The translations under genes were made by a program, and so were the position numbers. Positions 48,621 to 60,694 of a stretch of DNA of 64,000 nt are shown one piece after another. A model generated the notes under the pieces. That model searched no databases, had not been told where the DNA came from, and saw only the letters and a program-made list of their open reading frames with translations. Every line of letters starts with the position of its first letter. Positions within the stretch are counted from its first letter, which is position 1. Source of the DNA: Azadirachta indica (Eukaryota; Streptophyta; Magnoliopsida; Sapindales; Meliaceae); contig CM040441.1 in NCBI GenBank assembly GCA_022749755.1, positions 4,220,741 to 4,284,740 on the forward strand. Direction: 5' to 3'.

Positions 48621-49294
48621 CAATAATTTTATATTTTTACTCCCATAATTTTTAAAGATGAAATAAATAATATAATTATTATAAAAAATTATAAATGAAA
48701 TAATTTTCACTCATGCACGTAAACAAAAATTATTTTAAGTTAATATTTTTTTAAAATTAATTAAGGATAATTTTTAGAAATAATTTAATTAGTGTATTCA
48801 GATTTTTAGCTTTTGCACCAAAAAATATTACTTTTTTTTAATTAAAAAAGGTATTTGAATTTAACAATTAAAGTGCAAAAAAAAAAAACTTAATTACCAT
48901 AAATAGAAGAATTCAGCGAATAACATATAAATTTATTTTATGTAATTTGAATAAGAAATAGATTTTAATTTGGCAATACATATAAATTTTTTTATTTGAA
49001 TGGGTTACGACAGAGTAATAGATTAGGGGAAAAAAAAAGATTAGTTAGAAGATTTTTTTTAATTAGAGAGAAAAAAATTTAAAATATATTAGATTTAAAA
49101 TTTTAAATAATTTTACTTTTGGGACCCGCAATTGACTTATGGGTCCCATTTATTCTCTTATTGCGTCATAGAGGTTAAAATAGTAGTTATTAGTCAAACT
49201 AACTAACAATTGAATGTAACGGAATATTTTTTAAACTTTATGTTGTAATAAGTAATTAGCTCAAACTTGAGAGGGGTCTAAGGCTTTGTTCCTT
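48621..49294. other. AT-rich intergenic DNA
   Basis: Nothing recognised. Confidence 0.35.
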
Positions 49295-50210
49295 TCCATT
49301 TATATCCTATTTTCTTATAATTTCTTTTGTAATAGATTATTTTATTTTTTAATTATTAAATATAAAGTTATTTTATAACAAATTTATTCACTTATATTTT
49401 TAATAGTAATCATGACAATAAATAGTAATTATTTTTAAAAATATTTATAAAATCAAAAAATATTATTATTACTACATAATTATTTTATTTTTAGTATATT
49501 TATTATTATTAAACATATTAAATATAAAAATATGACTAATTTATGGATATTTATTACGTCTTTGTTAAATTTTATGTAGTAGTTAATTTTAAAAATATAC
49601 ATAATATCAACTTATTTTATAACTTTAAAAAATATACATAATTTATGATTATTTTGATAGCTCTCCTTAAAATTTTTGTGTTTAATTGTAGGAGTCAGAG
49701 AAAGGTGAATTGCCAGGATAGATAGAAACGGTGAATATAAGCCGATTGGAGGACTCACATGTTCTCTCAATCAATTGTCTAAAGACAAATTAGTAAAAAC
49801 ATGTAAAAAATATATAATTTTTCATTAACTCAATTGATGAAAGGGCTTAACGGGATATTTTATAATTCTCAACATACTTTCAATTAACCTTAAAAATTTC
49901 AATTCATATTCTATTTTGTTATATTTTTTTAATAAATTATTTAGCTTTTTTTTAATTATTAAATGTAAAGTTAATTTTATAACAAATTTATTCACTTCAA
50001 ATTTTTAATAGTAATCATGATAAAAAAAATAGTAATTATTTTTAAAAATATTTATAAAATCAAAATATTATTATTAAATAATTATTTTATTTTTGATATA
50101 TTTATTATTATTAAATATATTAAATATAAAAATATGACTAATTCATAGATATTTATTATGTATCTCTTAAATTTTATATAGTGGTTAATTAAAAAAAATA
50201 CACACATAAT
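49295..50210. repeat. AT-rich dispersed repeat, copies 2 and 3
   Basis: Copies at 49295-49620 and 49900-50210, each ending in 'aaaatatgactaatt' plus a similar tail. They match 25090-25390. The ~280 bp between the copies is not repeated. Noncoding. Confidence 0.55.
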
Positions 50211-50399
50211 ATCAGCCATCGTCACACCATCTTCCACGCAACAAACACAAATCATTGACTTGGTGCGAGTAGTGCATGTGATATGATGGTGGTGAAAGCC
50301 GATTTGGTGCAAGAAATAACAAAGAATTGAAATGATTGTGAAATTTGGTGGTGTGTTGGCTGGTGGTGATGACTGTTGAAAGGGAGAGTTCTGGATAAA

Positions 50400-50888
50400 A
50401 ACAAAATTACTGTAGATGGTATATATCACACTAGCTTTAGTGCTATCTATCACAAACTTTGAATGAGATTTATTCCAGCAGGTTGAAAGGGAGACTTCTA
50501 GATTCTTAAGTGCCAAACACTGTTGATTTTGGTGAAAAACATCACGAGTACGCAACCAAATGGAGGTAAAAGAGATGGTTTTAGGTGTTTCCATAACCAT
50601 AAGACAAAAGTTTGAAATTAAGTTAGATTCTTAAGTGCCAAGCACTGTTGATTTTGGTGGAAACCTACTCGAGTACGCAACCAAATTTATTCACCTTAAG
50701 ATACAGTAAGGAATTCCATGGAAAAGTTATTAGTCAAAGTCATTGTTTTCATAATTAAGTCTAAACTTGCACTATGCCTTTGAAATTTACACCTCTCATT
50801 ATACAAATACTACAATATATGCTGATAAGGCTGACTGCCCAAGATACAAAAAAGCAAGTTTCAGGAAATTGCCTTTTCAGTTTAAGAA
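50400..50888 (+). promoter_or_regulatory. Promoter of receptor kinase copy 3
   Basis: Proximal promoter shared with 26210-26535 and 29320-29602. A ~62-bp block ('gattcttaagtgccaa...') is present twice, at 50501-50562 and 50626-50688. The TATA element has shrunk to 'aatatatg' (50814-50821), where copies 1 and 2 have TATATATA. Confidence 0.55.
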
Positions 50889-53800
50889 ATGAGGACGATG
50901 ATCTGCTACATGGCTCACTTTCCTTCCATTTTTCTTTTTTGCATCACACTATTGCAAGCTGCAATTTTCGCTTCTTCCACCACCGCCTTTCAGGAGAGAG
51001 ATCGCGTTGCCTTGCTTGCTTTCAAGTCAATGATTAGTCATGACCCTAAAGGAATCCTGAACTCGTGGAATGATTCTCGTCATTTCTGTAAATGGGAAGG
51101 CATTACATGCGGCCACAGACACAGAAGAGTCACCATCTTAAACCTAAATTCAAAAGGCCTGATTGGTTCATTGTCGCCTCACCTTTGCAATCTCAGCTTC
51201 TTAAGAGAGATGGATCTTTCTAACAATAATATCCGAGGTAAAATCCCTAATGAATTTGGCCGTTTGTTCAGGTTAGAAGCTCTATATCTGTTCAATAACT
51301 CCCTTGTTGGAAAAATTCCTGCCAATTTGTCTTATTGCTCCAGGCTCACAGACTTATCTTTAGAAGGCAACAACCTGGTAGGAAATATTCCGACCGAATT
51401 TGTCTCCCTTCACAATCTCAAAAAATTAGCATTAAAAAATAACAATTTGACAGGAGGCATTCCACCATTTCTTGGGAATCTAACCTCCCTAAGTGTATTA
51501 TCTTTAGCATACAATGCTTTTGAAGGTAATATTCCAAATTCATTGAATCTATTGAAACAGTTAGAATTCCTTGGGCTTGGCACAAACAATCTCTACGGTA
51601 CAGTCCCTCTCTCCCTATATAACCTTTCCTCTCTCATTGTCTTTTCCTTACCACAAAATCAACTTCATGGAAGTCTTCCACCAAGTTTAGGTCTTACTTT
51701 TCCTAATCTCCATTTTTTCCAAATTTCAGAAAACTTCTTCAGTGGATCTATTCCAGTTTCTTTATCTAATGCTTCTAAACTTGAATGGATTGAAATGTTT
51801 GATAATAATTTTTCTGGAAAATTGTCAATTGATTTTAGAGGCATGAAGCATCTTTCAACCCTAAATGTAGGCTCTAATAATTTAGGAAGTGGCGAAGATG
51901 ATGAGATGAGATTTATCAATTCTTTGGTCAATTGTAGCAACTTGGATACTTTTGCCATTAATGAAAACCTATTCACAGGAGCATTACCTCATTCAATAGT
52001 TAATCTCACCTCTCGACTCCATAATTTATTCATTGGATCTAACAAAATTTATGGAAGCATACCTTTAGGTATAGCTAACTTAGTTAACTTAGAACTTTTA
52101 GATATAGCTGATAACCTAATTACTGGAAAAATTCTGAAGGAAATGGGAAAGTTTCAGAATTTAAGAGCTATACTTCTTAATCAAAACAAGCTCTCGGGGG
52201 AAATCCCTTCTTGCCTTGGAAACTTATCAGCGCTTGAAGATTTCGATTTGGGTGAGAACAAATTATCGGGAGCAATACCTTCTAGTCTTGGAAAACTAAA
52301 ACAATTATTAAGCTTGGATATTTCTCAAAATGAACTTGGTGGAAGCATACCCAAAGAAATATTCAACATAACATCTATGCCAGTTGGGCTTTATCTTGAA
52401 AAAAATCATTTGGTTGGATCTATACCTCTAAATATCGGTGATTTGACAGCTATATCAGAAATTGATGTGTCTGATAATAGCTTGTCGGGTGAAATTCCGA
52501 GAGAACTTGGTCTTTGTTCTAGTCTTGAGGCCCTTTATATGGAGGGAAACTTCTTCCATGGATCCATACCTCAATCCTTGAGTTCCTTAAGAGGTATTCA
52601 GTATATTGATCTTTCTTGGAACAATTTATCTGGCCAAATTCCACGATTCCTAGAGACTCTTTCTTTACAGAAACTAAATTTATCTAATAATAATTTGGAG
52701 GGTCAAGTACCAACGAAAGGAGTTTTTGCAAATGCAAGTGGGGCATCAGTTGCTGGAAATACTAGACTTTGTGGGGGCATAGCTGAATTCAGACTTCCAA
52801 ATTGCACCAACAACACCAACAAACAGAAGATCTCTCAAGTATCAAGAATAGTAATCTCAACCGCAAGTGTCTTTTCGGGATTACTCTTGGTCTCTTTTAT
52901 CATTTACTATTGGCTCAAAAATAGAAGAGGAAAACAAAAACAACCTTCTTCATCCACCCTAGAAAAAACACTTTTGGCAATTTCGTACAAAAGTCTCCTT
53001 AAAGCAACTAATGGGTTTTCTTCAACAAACTTGCTTGGTGTAGGTAGTTTTGGCTTGGTGTATAAGGGAAACCTTGATCAAGATGGAACCATTGTTGCGA
53101 TCAAAGTACTTAATCTTCAACGACGAGGAGCTTTAAAGAGCTTTATGGCAGAATGTAAAGCATTAAGAAATATCCGTCACAGAAATCTTGTCAAGGTCAT
53201 AACATCTTGCTCAAGTATTGATTTTCAAGGTAACGACTTCAAAGCTCTAGTTTATGAGTACATGCCAAATGGAAGCCTTGAGAAGTGGCTGCATCCAGCG
53301 CTGGGAACAGAGAATGAAGACGTTGAAGTTCGAAAGCTTTCCCTTCTTCAGAGAATTAACATCGGAATTGACGTGGCATCTGCAATAGATTATCTCCATC
53401 ACCGTTGCGAAGTACCAATCCTTCATTGCGATCTGAAGCCAAGCAATGTCCTTCTAGATAATGACATGACTGCTCATGTTGGTGATTTTGGGCTAGTAAG
53501 GTTTCAACTAGAAATCTCAAATCCAAATAAAAGCAGCTCTGTGGAAGCAAGGGGAACAACTGGGTATGTAGCCCCAGGTAACCAAAATTAAGATATTTTA
53601 TTTTCAATTATTTAATGGTAAATTAATGTGGTTTCCAAAAAATATGATACCTTGTTCATATAAATTTTGTGTACGGCAGAGTATGGTCTAGGAAATGAAG
53701 CGTCTACAGAGGGAGATGTCTACAGTTATGGGATTCTGTTGTTAGAAATGGTGACAAGAAAAAAACCCACAGATCTAATGTTTGAAGGAGATTTGAATCT

Positions 53801-54065
53801 TCATAACTTTGCCAAAACATCCTTGCCAGATCGGATTATAGACATTGTGGATCCAGTTCTTCTAAACGATGATGAAGAGGGGGGTACCACTAACCATAGG
53901 TTGAGGCAAACAAGAAACAGTAACAGAATGGAATGCCTCATCTCTTTGGCAAGGATTGGAGTTTCGTGTTCAATGGAATCACCACAAGATCGTATGAATG
54001 TAACCGATGCTCTCCATGAATTACAGTCTGTCAGGAAAATTCTTCTTGAACATACAAGAATGTAA
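50889..54065 (+). CDS. LRR-XII receptor-like Ser/Thr kinase, copy 3, intact
   Basis: Exon 1 is 50889-53577 and exon 2 is 53680-54065, giving 1024 residues. Same architecture as copy 2: signal peptide about 1-29, LRR cap, about 21-22 LRRs to ~610, transmembrane helix about 654-676, non-RD kinase with GVGSFGLVYKG, VAIK, HCDLKPSN, DFGLVRF and the split APE Glu. All catalytic residues are kept. Compared with copy 2 the differences gather in the solvent-exposed LRR positions and the juxtamembrane Asn-rich stretch, while the kinase is nearly the same, as expected if the ectodomains recognise different ligands. Expression may differ because its TATA element is weaker and its promoter carries a duplicated block. 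The ligand is unknown. Confidence 0.93.
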
Positions 54066-54077
54066 TTCGAGAAAGAG

Positions 54078-54157
54078 GTATATATATTAATTATGTTCTC
54101 TCTTTTATTCTTTTAGTACTTTTTGTTTTTACACGTAATCCTTTTACTAATCACAAG
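54078..54157 (+). other. Predicted 3'-UTR intron of receptor kinase copy 3
   Basis: 'gaaagag|gtatat' and 'ctaatcacaag|gaaac' lie 80 bp apart. The acceptor has shifted slightly (cacaag in place of cacag) but keeps AG. Confidence 0.35.
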
Positions 54158-54259
54158 GAAACGTATGATTCAAGAGATAGAAAGTAAAATATGATGTTAG
54201 ACAAAGGAAGGTGATAATTAAATTACAAGGAGCAACTCTTGGATGTACGATGATCTCAA

Positions 54260-57200
54260 TTGATCTTTTCTAATATCAATTAATTAATGATTGTTTATAG
54301 AAGCACAATAATTGGGTAGTACATAATTTTCAATATTATATTACTGCATATATATATATATATATGGCTTGATTTTTTCAATATAATTTATTCAGAATTT
54401 TGATAGAAACCAGGGAAAGATACGAAAAAGTGCAATAAAATAAAGGAAAATTTTGCCTTTAAATTTTTTGAGTAATAATTGAATATGATAAGATATGTGG
54501 TTCATTAGGATAAATAATGTCAAAGTTACGATAATAAAATTAACATGTCATGTGGCCCTATCTTAGAACATCCACCTAAAAATATTCATCTCATCAAACT
54601 CACCAATATGAGTTATGAGCTAAAGGCCAATACTTACTAAGGCCTAAAAGGCCCAAGATCTAAAGGCTTGAGACTAAGAAAAAAGTGACGTGTGTTTAAT
54701 AAATTTAACAAAATAGCACTACAAGGGTTGATCTTGTTAAGAAGTGAATGGAACTAACGTTGCATCATTATCATCCCATTGGAAAAACATTGTGGTCAAT
54801 GATAGAGCGACACATACAAGACTTGTAATAAGACAATCGATAGTTGATTTACTTTTTGTGCAAATGGACAACGAGCATAATTTCTTCTCATTGAAGTCAC
54901 CAATGGGCTTATGAGAACTGAGAGGAAGCAAGGCCTACAATCCCTTGTGGCAAAGTTGGGTTGATCACGTGGAAAAATGGTGCCACCACTTATAACAGTT
55001 CAGTTACATAAACTATAAGCCCAATTAAAATAAGGTAAGTAACTTCTCTAGGCCCAACTAGAATAACATAAGTAACCCTATCAAAAAAATAAGAAGAAAA
55101 TGTTTTCTTTCTCTTTGATTTCACATTTTCAATTCAAAGGGGGACATTTTTCTTTAGTGGTATTAAATTTAATTTGACTATTAGAGGACATTCCTCAATG
55201 ACTTTCTCATTATTTTTATTATATTTTTGTCAACCTTTAACAGTGGCTCATTAGTCAATTGATGCACCAAATTTTGTATTGATTTCAAATAAAAGCTAAA
55301 AGATAATTAATAAAAGTTAAAAGAGGATGACTGTAATAAGATTGAACTAAATTATAAACCTCACGTCTCTTTAACTAAAAAAATGTATTTTAAGTTGTAA
55401 AGTTCAAAAACCACCTTTTCCATCATAATTTTCATCGTTAAATTGATAGTTTTTCTACTTGTTTAATTACAACATTGTCAACTGTCTATTATATTTTTTT
55501 ATTATTAATTTCAGTACTTGATTAATTATAACATTATGAAACATCTCTTTTAATGTAGCCAAACGTGAAAGAGATCAAAATTTTTTAGAGAACTTAATTA
55601 ATTGATGGAATAGAGAACGGCAATTTAATTCGAATTTTCTAAATGAAAACTCTAATTAAGAACAAAAAATTTCAACAATTCAAACTTTTGAGGTAGTGAG
55701 AAACTCGAAACAACCAACATAAAATAAAAATTTAATACGTGATATAATTTTTTTTTTAAAAAAAAAAATTATGCTAGTTGAAGGTCTAGAATGCTCTTTT
55801 TGTGCAGAATGATTATCCATATCGTCCAAATCTTGAATTCAACAAATTATCAATCAAAATAATTATTAAGAGCTTAATTAATCATGATAATCAAATATCA
55901 AGGTTTCTTTCATATAGTTGTATTGTATCAAATTAACATTAATATTATTTATCACATGTATTAGTTGGGCACACTGATATTAATATGAGGCTTTAAGAGC
56001 GTCTTTCATTGTATTTGATTATAATGGATTATACTAAATAAAATTTAATACAATACTATGTTTGATGTTTTATTATACTGTAAAATATCAACCACATGAA
56101 TTTTTTATTGTTTAATTATATATTATTATATTTTATCAATAATTTAATAATTCAAAATTACTTCTTGTGCAAAAGTTACTGCCTACAAGTGTTATACTCA
56201 TGAAGATAATTTCTCATTCACACTAGTGTTTTTTCCTTGAGATTTTTAGGCAACTTCTGAAATGTTATGGTCATAATTCAAAGCCATAAAACATCTAAAT
56301 GGGAAGATGGTGGAAGATAATAGCAAAGAAGCATGATTGATTTTGATAAGTATCTATCAATGTTACAAGCAATTAATTAAGACAAATATAGTAAGTGTTC
56401 GATTATTTTGACTTTTTTTATTGGTAAAATTTTTTTTATAATAATAAAAGTCCTCTTAACTTTTTTGATGTGATTTGTTGATATTGTGGAAGGGATTTTA
56501 AGAATTTAAAAACTATTTTTCTTTTATTAGAAGAAATTCAAAATTTAAACTTTTAATAATAGAGTTTTATTAACTTTTTTAAAGTTAAAATTATTTAAAA
56601 TATCTTTACTTTATTTTAAAAAATTTTATGTTATTTTTTTAAAATATAACAATAAAAACTTGAGTTTAATATAATTACTCAAATGTTTTCAAAAATTATT
56701 TATGACAAACAAATAATTAATAAATTTTTATTAAAAAATTTACTTCTAAAATCTATACGCGATGAGCAAATTTGGGTAAATTTAGGTTTGATTTGGTTTT
56801 TTGAAAATCAATTCGAACTAAAGCATCATTCAATTTTTAAGAACTGAACCAAACATAATCAAACTATGTAATTGAACCGATTTGAACTTAACTAATTCAA
56901 TTTTGTTCGATTCAGTTCTGTGCCACAGTTTGATTCTAGTCTCCTTGTAGGCTTCATTTATTTTTTTAAGGGATATCTTTCTATAAAAACCTAAAATTTA
57001 TAAAAATTATAGATATAGAGAAACTTTGTAAAATTTATAAAAATGTTCTTTTTTTACGTAAAATTTTGTAAATTTATTTGAATTTTGCCTTTATTTATAA
57101 TTTTTATAAATTTTAGGGAGTTATAAATTTTAAGCGAATCCAAATAGAACTGAACGGTTTAAAATCGAATAAAACTAAACTTATTTTACAAACCTTTAGG

Positions 57201-57400
57201 CCTTTTTACCAAGCCTTTTTCAATTATAAATTCATAAACTAGTAAGGCAATAGGTAATGTTTGGTTTTTTTTTCCTAGATACTAAATTTTTTTTGAATGT
57301 CTAAATAAGAATAGTTTATTTATTTTTCTATCTGAAATTTGTATATAAACGTTAAGTTGTTTATTTATCTAAATTATAAAATGTTTAAAAATTATTAAGT
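54260..57400. repeat. 3' flank of receptor kinase copy 3 (R7) with an insertion
   Basis: 54260-55560 and 56545-57400 align with the orphan flank at 46866-48620. The ~985 bp between them (55560-56545) is absent there and is therefore an insertion or a deletion in the other copy; I see no terminal repeats. A T-run/A-run palindrome lies at 55747-55769. No gene. Confidence 0.55.
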
Positions 57401-57599
57401 ATAAGAGTCTTTTAACGAGATTACCATTCTTGCAAACAAATAAAAACTTAACCAGAAAGTGAGGGCTAGAGAAAAAAATCTCACCAAATACATAATAAAT
57501 GAAACACCAAAAAAGAGCCAAATTAAAATAATAGAAAATTTTAAAAATAGAGCTGTTGTAAATGCCAATTTTGAATGTACTAAAAAGCTCTAATGGTTA

Positions 57600-59260
57600 A
57601 TCAAACCGTCCAGAATCAAGTATTATGTGTGTAGAATCTCCACATAAAATTTGATTCAAAACGAAGTTAAAATTGTCATATGACTGTCAACTTAATGAAA
57701 GTTGCGTAGGTCTTAAATTTTCTAGAAAACTTCTTTCTTTTTCTACTCACAGTTAATATTCTTTTCACACGCATAGACCTCTTACAACCACATAACAAAA
57801 TGTATCTCTTTTGCTCAAAATTAAGTTCCCTAAGAAACTTCTTTCATCCATAGCAACTCTTTACAAGTTTTAGTTGATGTAATGAATTATGCGTCTATCG
57901 TTAAAAAAATAATTCACTTTTACAAACTGGATTCCCATGACACAACTTCCCATACAAAGTTAATCAGATAACCAAAGAAGACTTGCGAGAATCAATATCT
58001 CTAGTTAGGTCTGCATTTATAAAGCCAACTAAAACATATTTGCATTCACCAAAGGAAAGCTTTAAATCAGATGTATCTCACAAATATCTCATTATTCACC
58101 TTACAGTATTCCAATACTTTTTGCTTGGATTTGAGAGAAAAAAACGACTATGCCAACTGCTATGTTTGGTTTGGTACATACTATGGCATACATTAAACTT
58201 CCAACTGCTAAAGCATAAGGAGTTCTCTTTTTTTTTTTTCCCTCTCATCATATATTATGGAACATTGTTAGGTGCCTAATTTGAAGTGGGGAGCAAGAGC
58301 ATTACTAACTGCTTTAGCGTTATTCATACAAAACTGTTGGAGTACTTTTTAAATGTACTTCTTTTGTGATGAATAAATTTCTTAGCAAATCTATCCCGTC
58401 TAATTGTTATTCCTAACATCTATCTTGAGCACCCAAGTCTTTCATGGCAAAAGGCTTAGATAACTACTTCTTCAAAGCATCAATCCTACAATCATTCTTA
58501 TCAACAATAAAAATGTCATTTACACTAAGTAAAAGACTGACAAAATCATTACTCAAGAACTTTTGCATAAAAACACGACTATTAAAGTAGTCTTCTTATA
58601 GCCTTTCTCTTACATGACTGACTCAAATTTCTTTTAGCATTGACTTGGAGCTTGCTTCATTCGTAAAGACTCTTTTTTAATTTGCAAATATAATCTTCTT
58701 CACCTTTCACTTTGAATCCCTCTAGCTGCTCCATATAAATTTCTTCCGCTAAGTCACCATAAAGAAAAACAACCTTCATGTCTATCTACTCAATTTCTAA
58801 ATCAAGACTAGTTGCCAAACCAAGCGCTATATAGATAAAAGCTATCTTAACAACTGGAGAAAATATATCTCCAAAATCAATGCCTTTCCTCTGCCTAAAA
58901 CCGTTAACAATAAGTCTTGCCTTATACCGCGGCCTCAAAATATGTTACTCATACTTTCTTCTGAACATCTACTTGTTTTTCAATGCTTTCCTACCTTCAA
59001 GCAATTGGACAAACTCAAAACTATGGTTTTTCTACAAAAAACACATCTCATCCTGTATAGCTTTAATCCACTCATTCCTGAGATCTTCTTTATAGCCTCT
59101 TCATAAATCCACTCCCATTCCTTAAAAGATAATCATGTCTTTAATAGAAGCCTGTCTACTCCTCTATTGCTCCTTCTTATGCAAGACCATTAACATTAAT
59201 TATATTTAATTGATCACTCTGGATATCATCTATATGTCGACCCCTTCTTAATATGGGAGG
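57600..59260 (-). mobile_element. Ty1/copia element, decayed, minus strand
   Basis: Read on the minus strand from 59250 downward, pieces of copia reverse transcriptase and RNase H appear in order: 'KARLIVNGF' and 'GDLAEEIYMEQ' (about 58930-58700), a changed active-site box near 58520 ('SVNDIFIV', where YVDD is usual), 'AVGSLMYAI' (58200-58160), 'ADLTRDIDSRKSS' (58010-57980), 'CKELLWMKEV' near 57850. Many stops and frameshifts occur. A purine-rich 'atgtggagattc' near 57630 may mark its 3' end. It is an inactive relic. Confidence 0.75.
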
Positions 59261-60694
59261 AACTATGTCAAAGTAAATTGGCATGTCATTTACTACCGTG
59301 CCGAGTTAGGTTGACTGGCTTAGTTAACGAACCGAATTAAGCTGTGCTAGAACTATCCACGAACTAGGTCTATTTGACTCATTTGCTACCTCTATTTACG
59401 TATTCATTGAATTAGAAATTTACAGAGAACATATTTGACTAAATTCACAATTGGTCCATTGAGTTGCGAATTAGAGTTTCTTTAATCAAAACTCTATTTA
59501 TCCTATAGAAGTAATTTGATCCAAACCAATTCACTAAAAGAATTTCGAATCCACTCCAATCCAAACAAATAAAAAAAATATGATTATATTTTATTAATAA
59601 ATATTAGAAACCGTTTTAGTCTCTTATGCCTTTAATCGTGCAAGGTAATAACTTTACACAAGATGATTTACAAAACAAAAATTTAAATATATGATAAATA
59701 GTTGAATGCAAAATATTTTACAGAAAAAAAATATGTATACTTTCATGCAAGATGTTTTGTAACTTGTAAAATGTGGACTTACAGTCAGATTTTGTGCTAG
59801 ATAAATTTACAAGATAATGTTTCACTAAGTAATCTTGTTCATATATACATTACATTTAGATAAGAGAAATAACCGAAAATGTCCTCCTTTTATAATCAAA
59901 ATTCAAATATGCCCCTCCCACATAAAATTTTCTTTCTTTTCAAGTTAACTAGAAAAGATTTAAAAAAAAAAAAAGGGAAAATACTCATTGTCCCCTATTT
60001 TTTCAGTCAATATCTCATTATTTTCTTATATTTTTTGTAATATTTTCATTACTCTCTGAATTTCGATTTTGTCTTTTTATATTTTTTTTATTTTTGATTT
60101 TATTATTTTATCAATTAATTGAATTAAAAATAAAATTAATAAAAAAATAAAAATCAGAGAGTGATAGAATATTATAAAAAATATAGAGAAGTAACGTTTT
60201 ATTTATAAAAAAATAAGGGTAAGGTATTTATTAAAAAAAACAAAAAGTTAACTAGAAGTGTAGAAAAGACAAGATTTTGATCTAACGCCTAACAAGGTCA
60301 AAATAAAAGTCGCAGGCACCCAATTATTTTAATTTTTAATATTTGTCGATATGTTTATTTGTTAATTGCGAGTGCTGAATCTTATATAATTGCGGAAGTT
60401 GCAGTTTTAAAGTCAGTGTCAAGCACACATTTAGTAAAATTTTTGTTACTGCAATTTCAAACTCCTGCCTTTATGATTCAATGCTATTCTAGATGATCGG
60501 CCAAACGAGGCTTGTTCGAAACCAGTGGTGGGTGGTTGAAAAATATTGTCTTTTAAGTGTTCGAGAAAATGACTCAGTAGCGTGTATGAATGGTTGAAGT
60601 TTCTTCATTGTTAACAAACTGACTGGGGCAAAAGTGTTTATTGGGTTTATGCTTAAACTTTCTGTTTCTGTCCAAAATCTCCAAAGTTTCCTTC
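59261..60694. other. Intergenic DNA and upstream region of the TNL gene
   Basis: No gene before 60695. The last few hundred bases presumably hold the TNL promoter, but I could not single out a TATA box with confidence. Confidence 0.35.
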
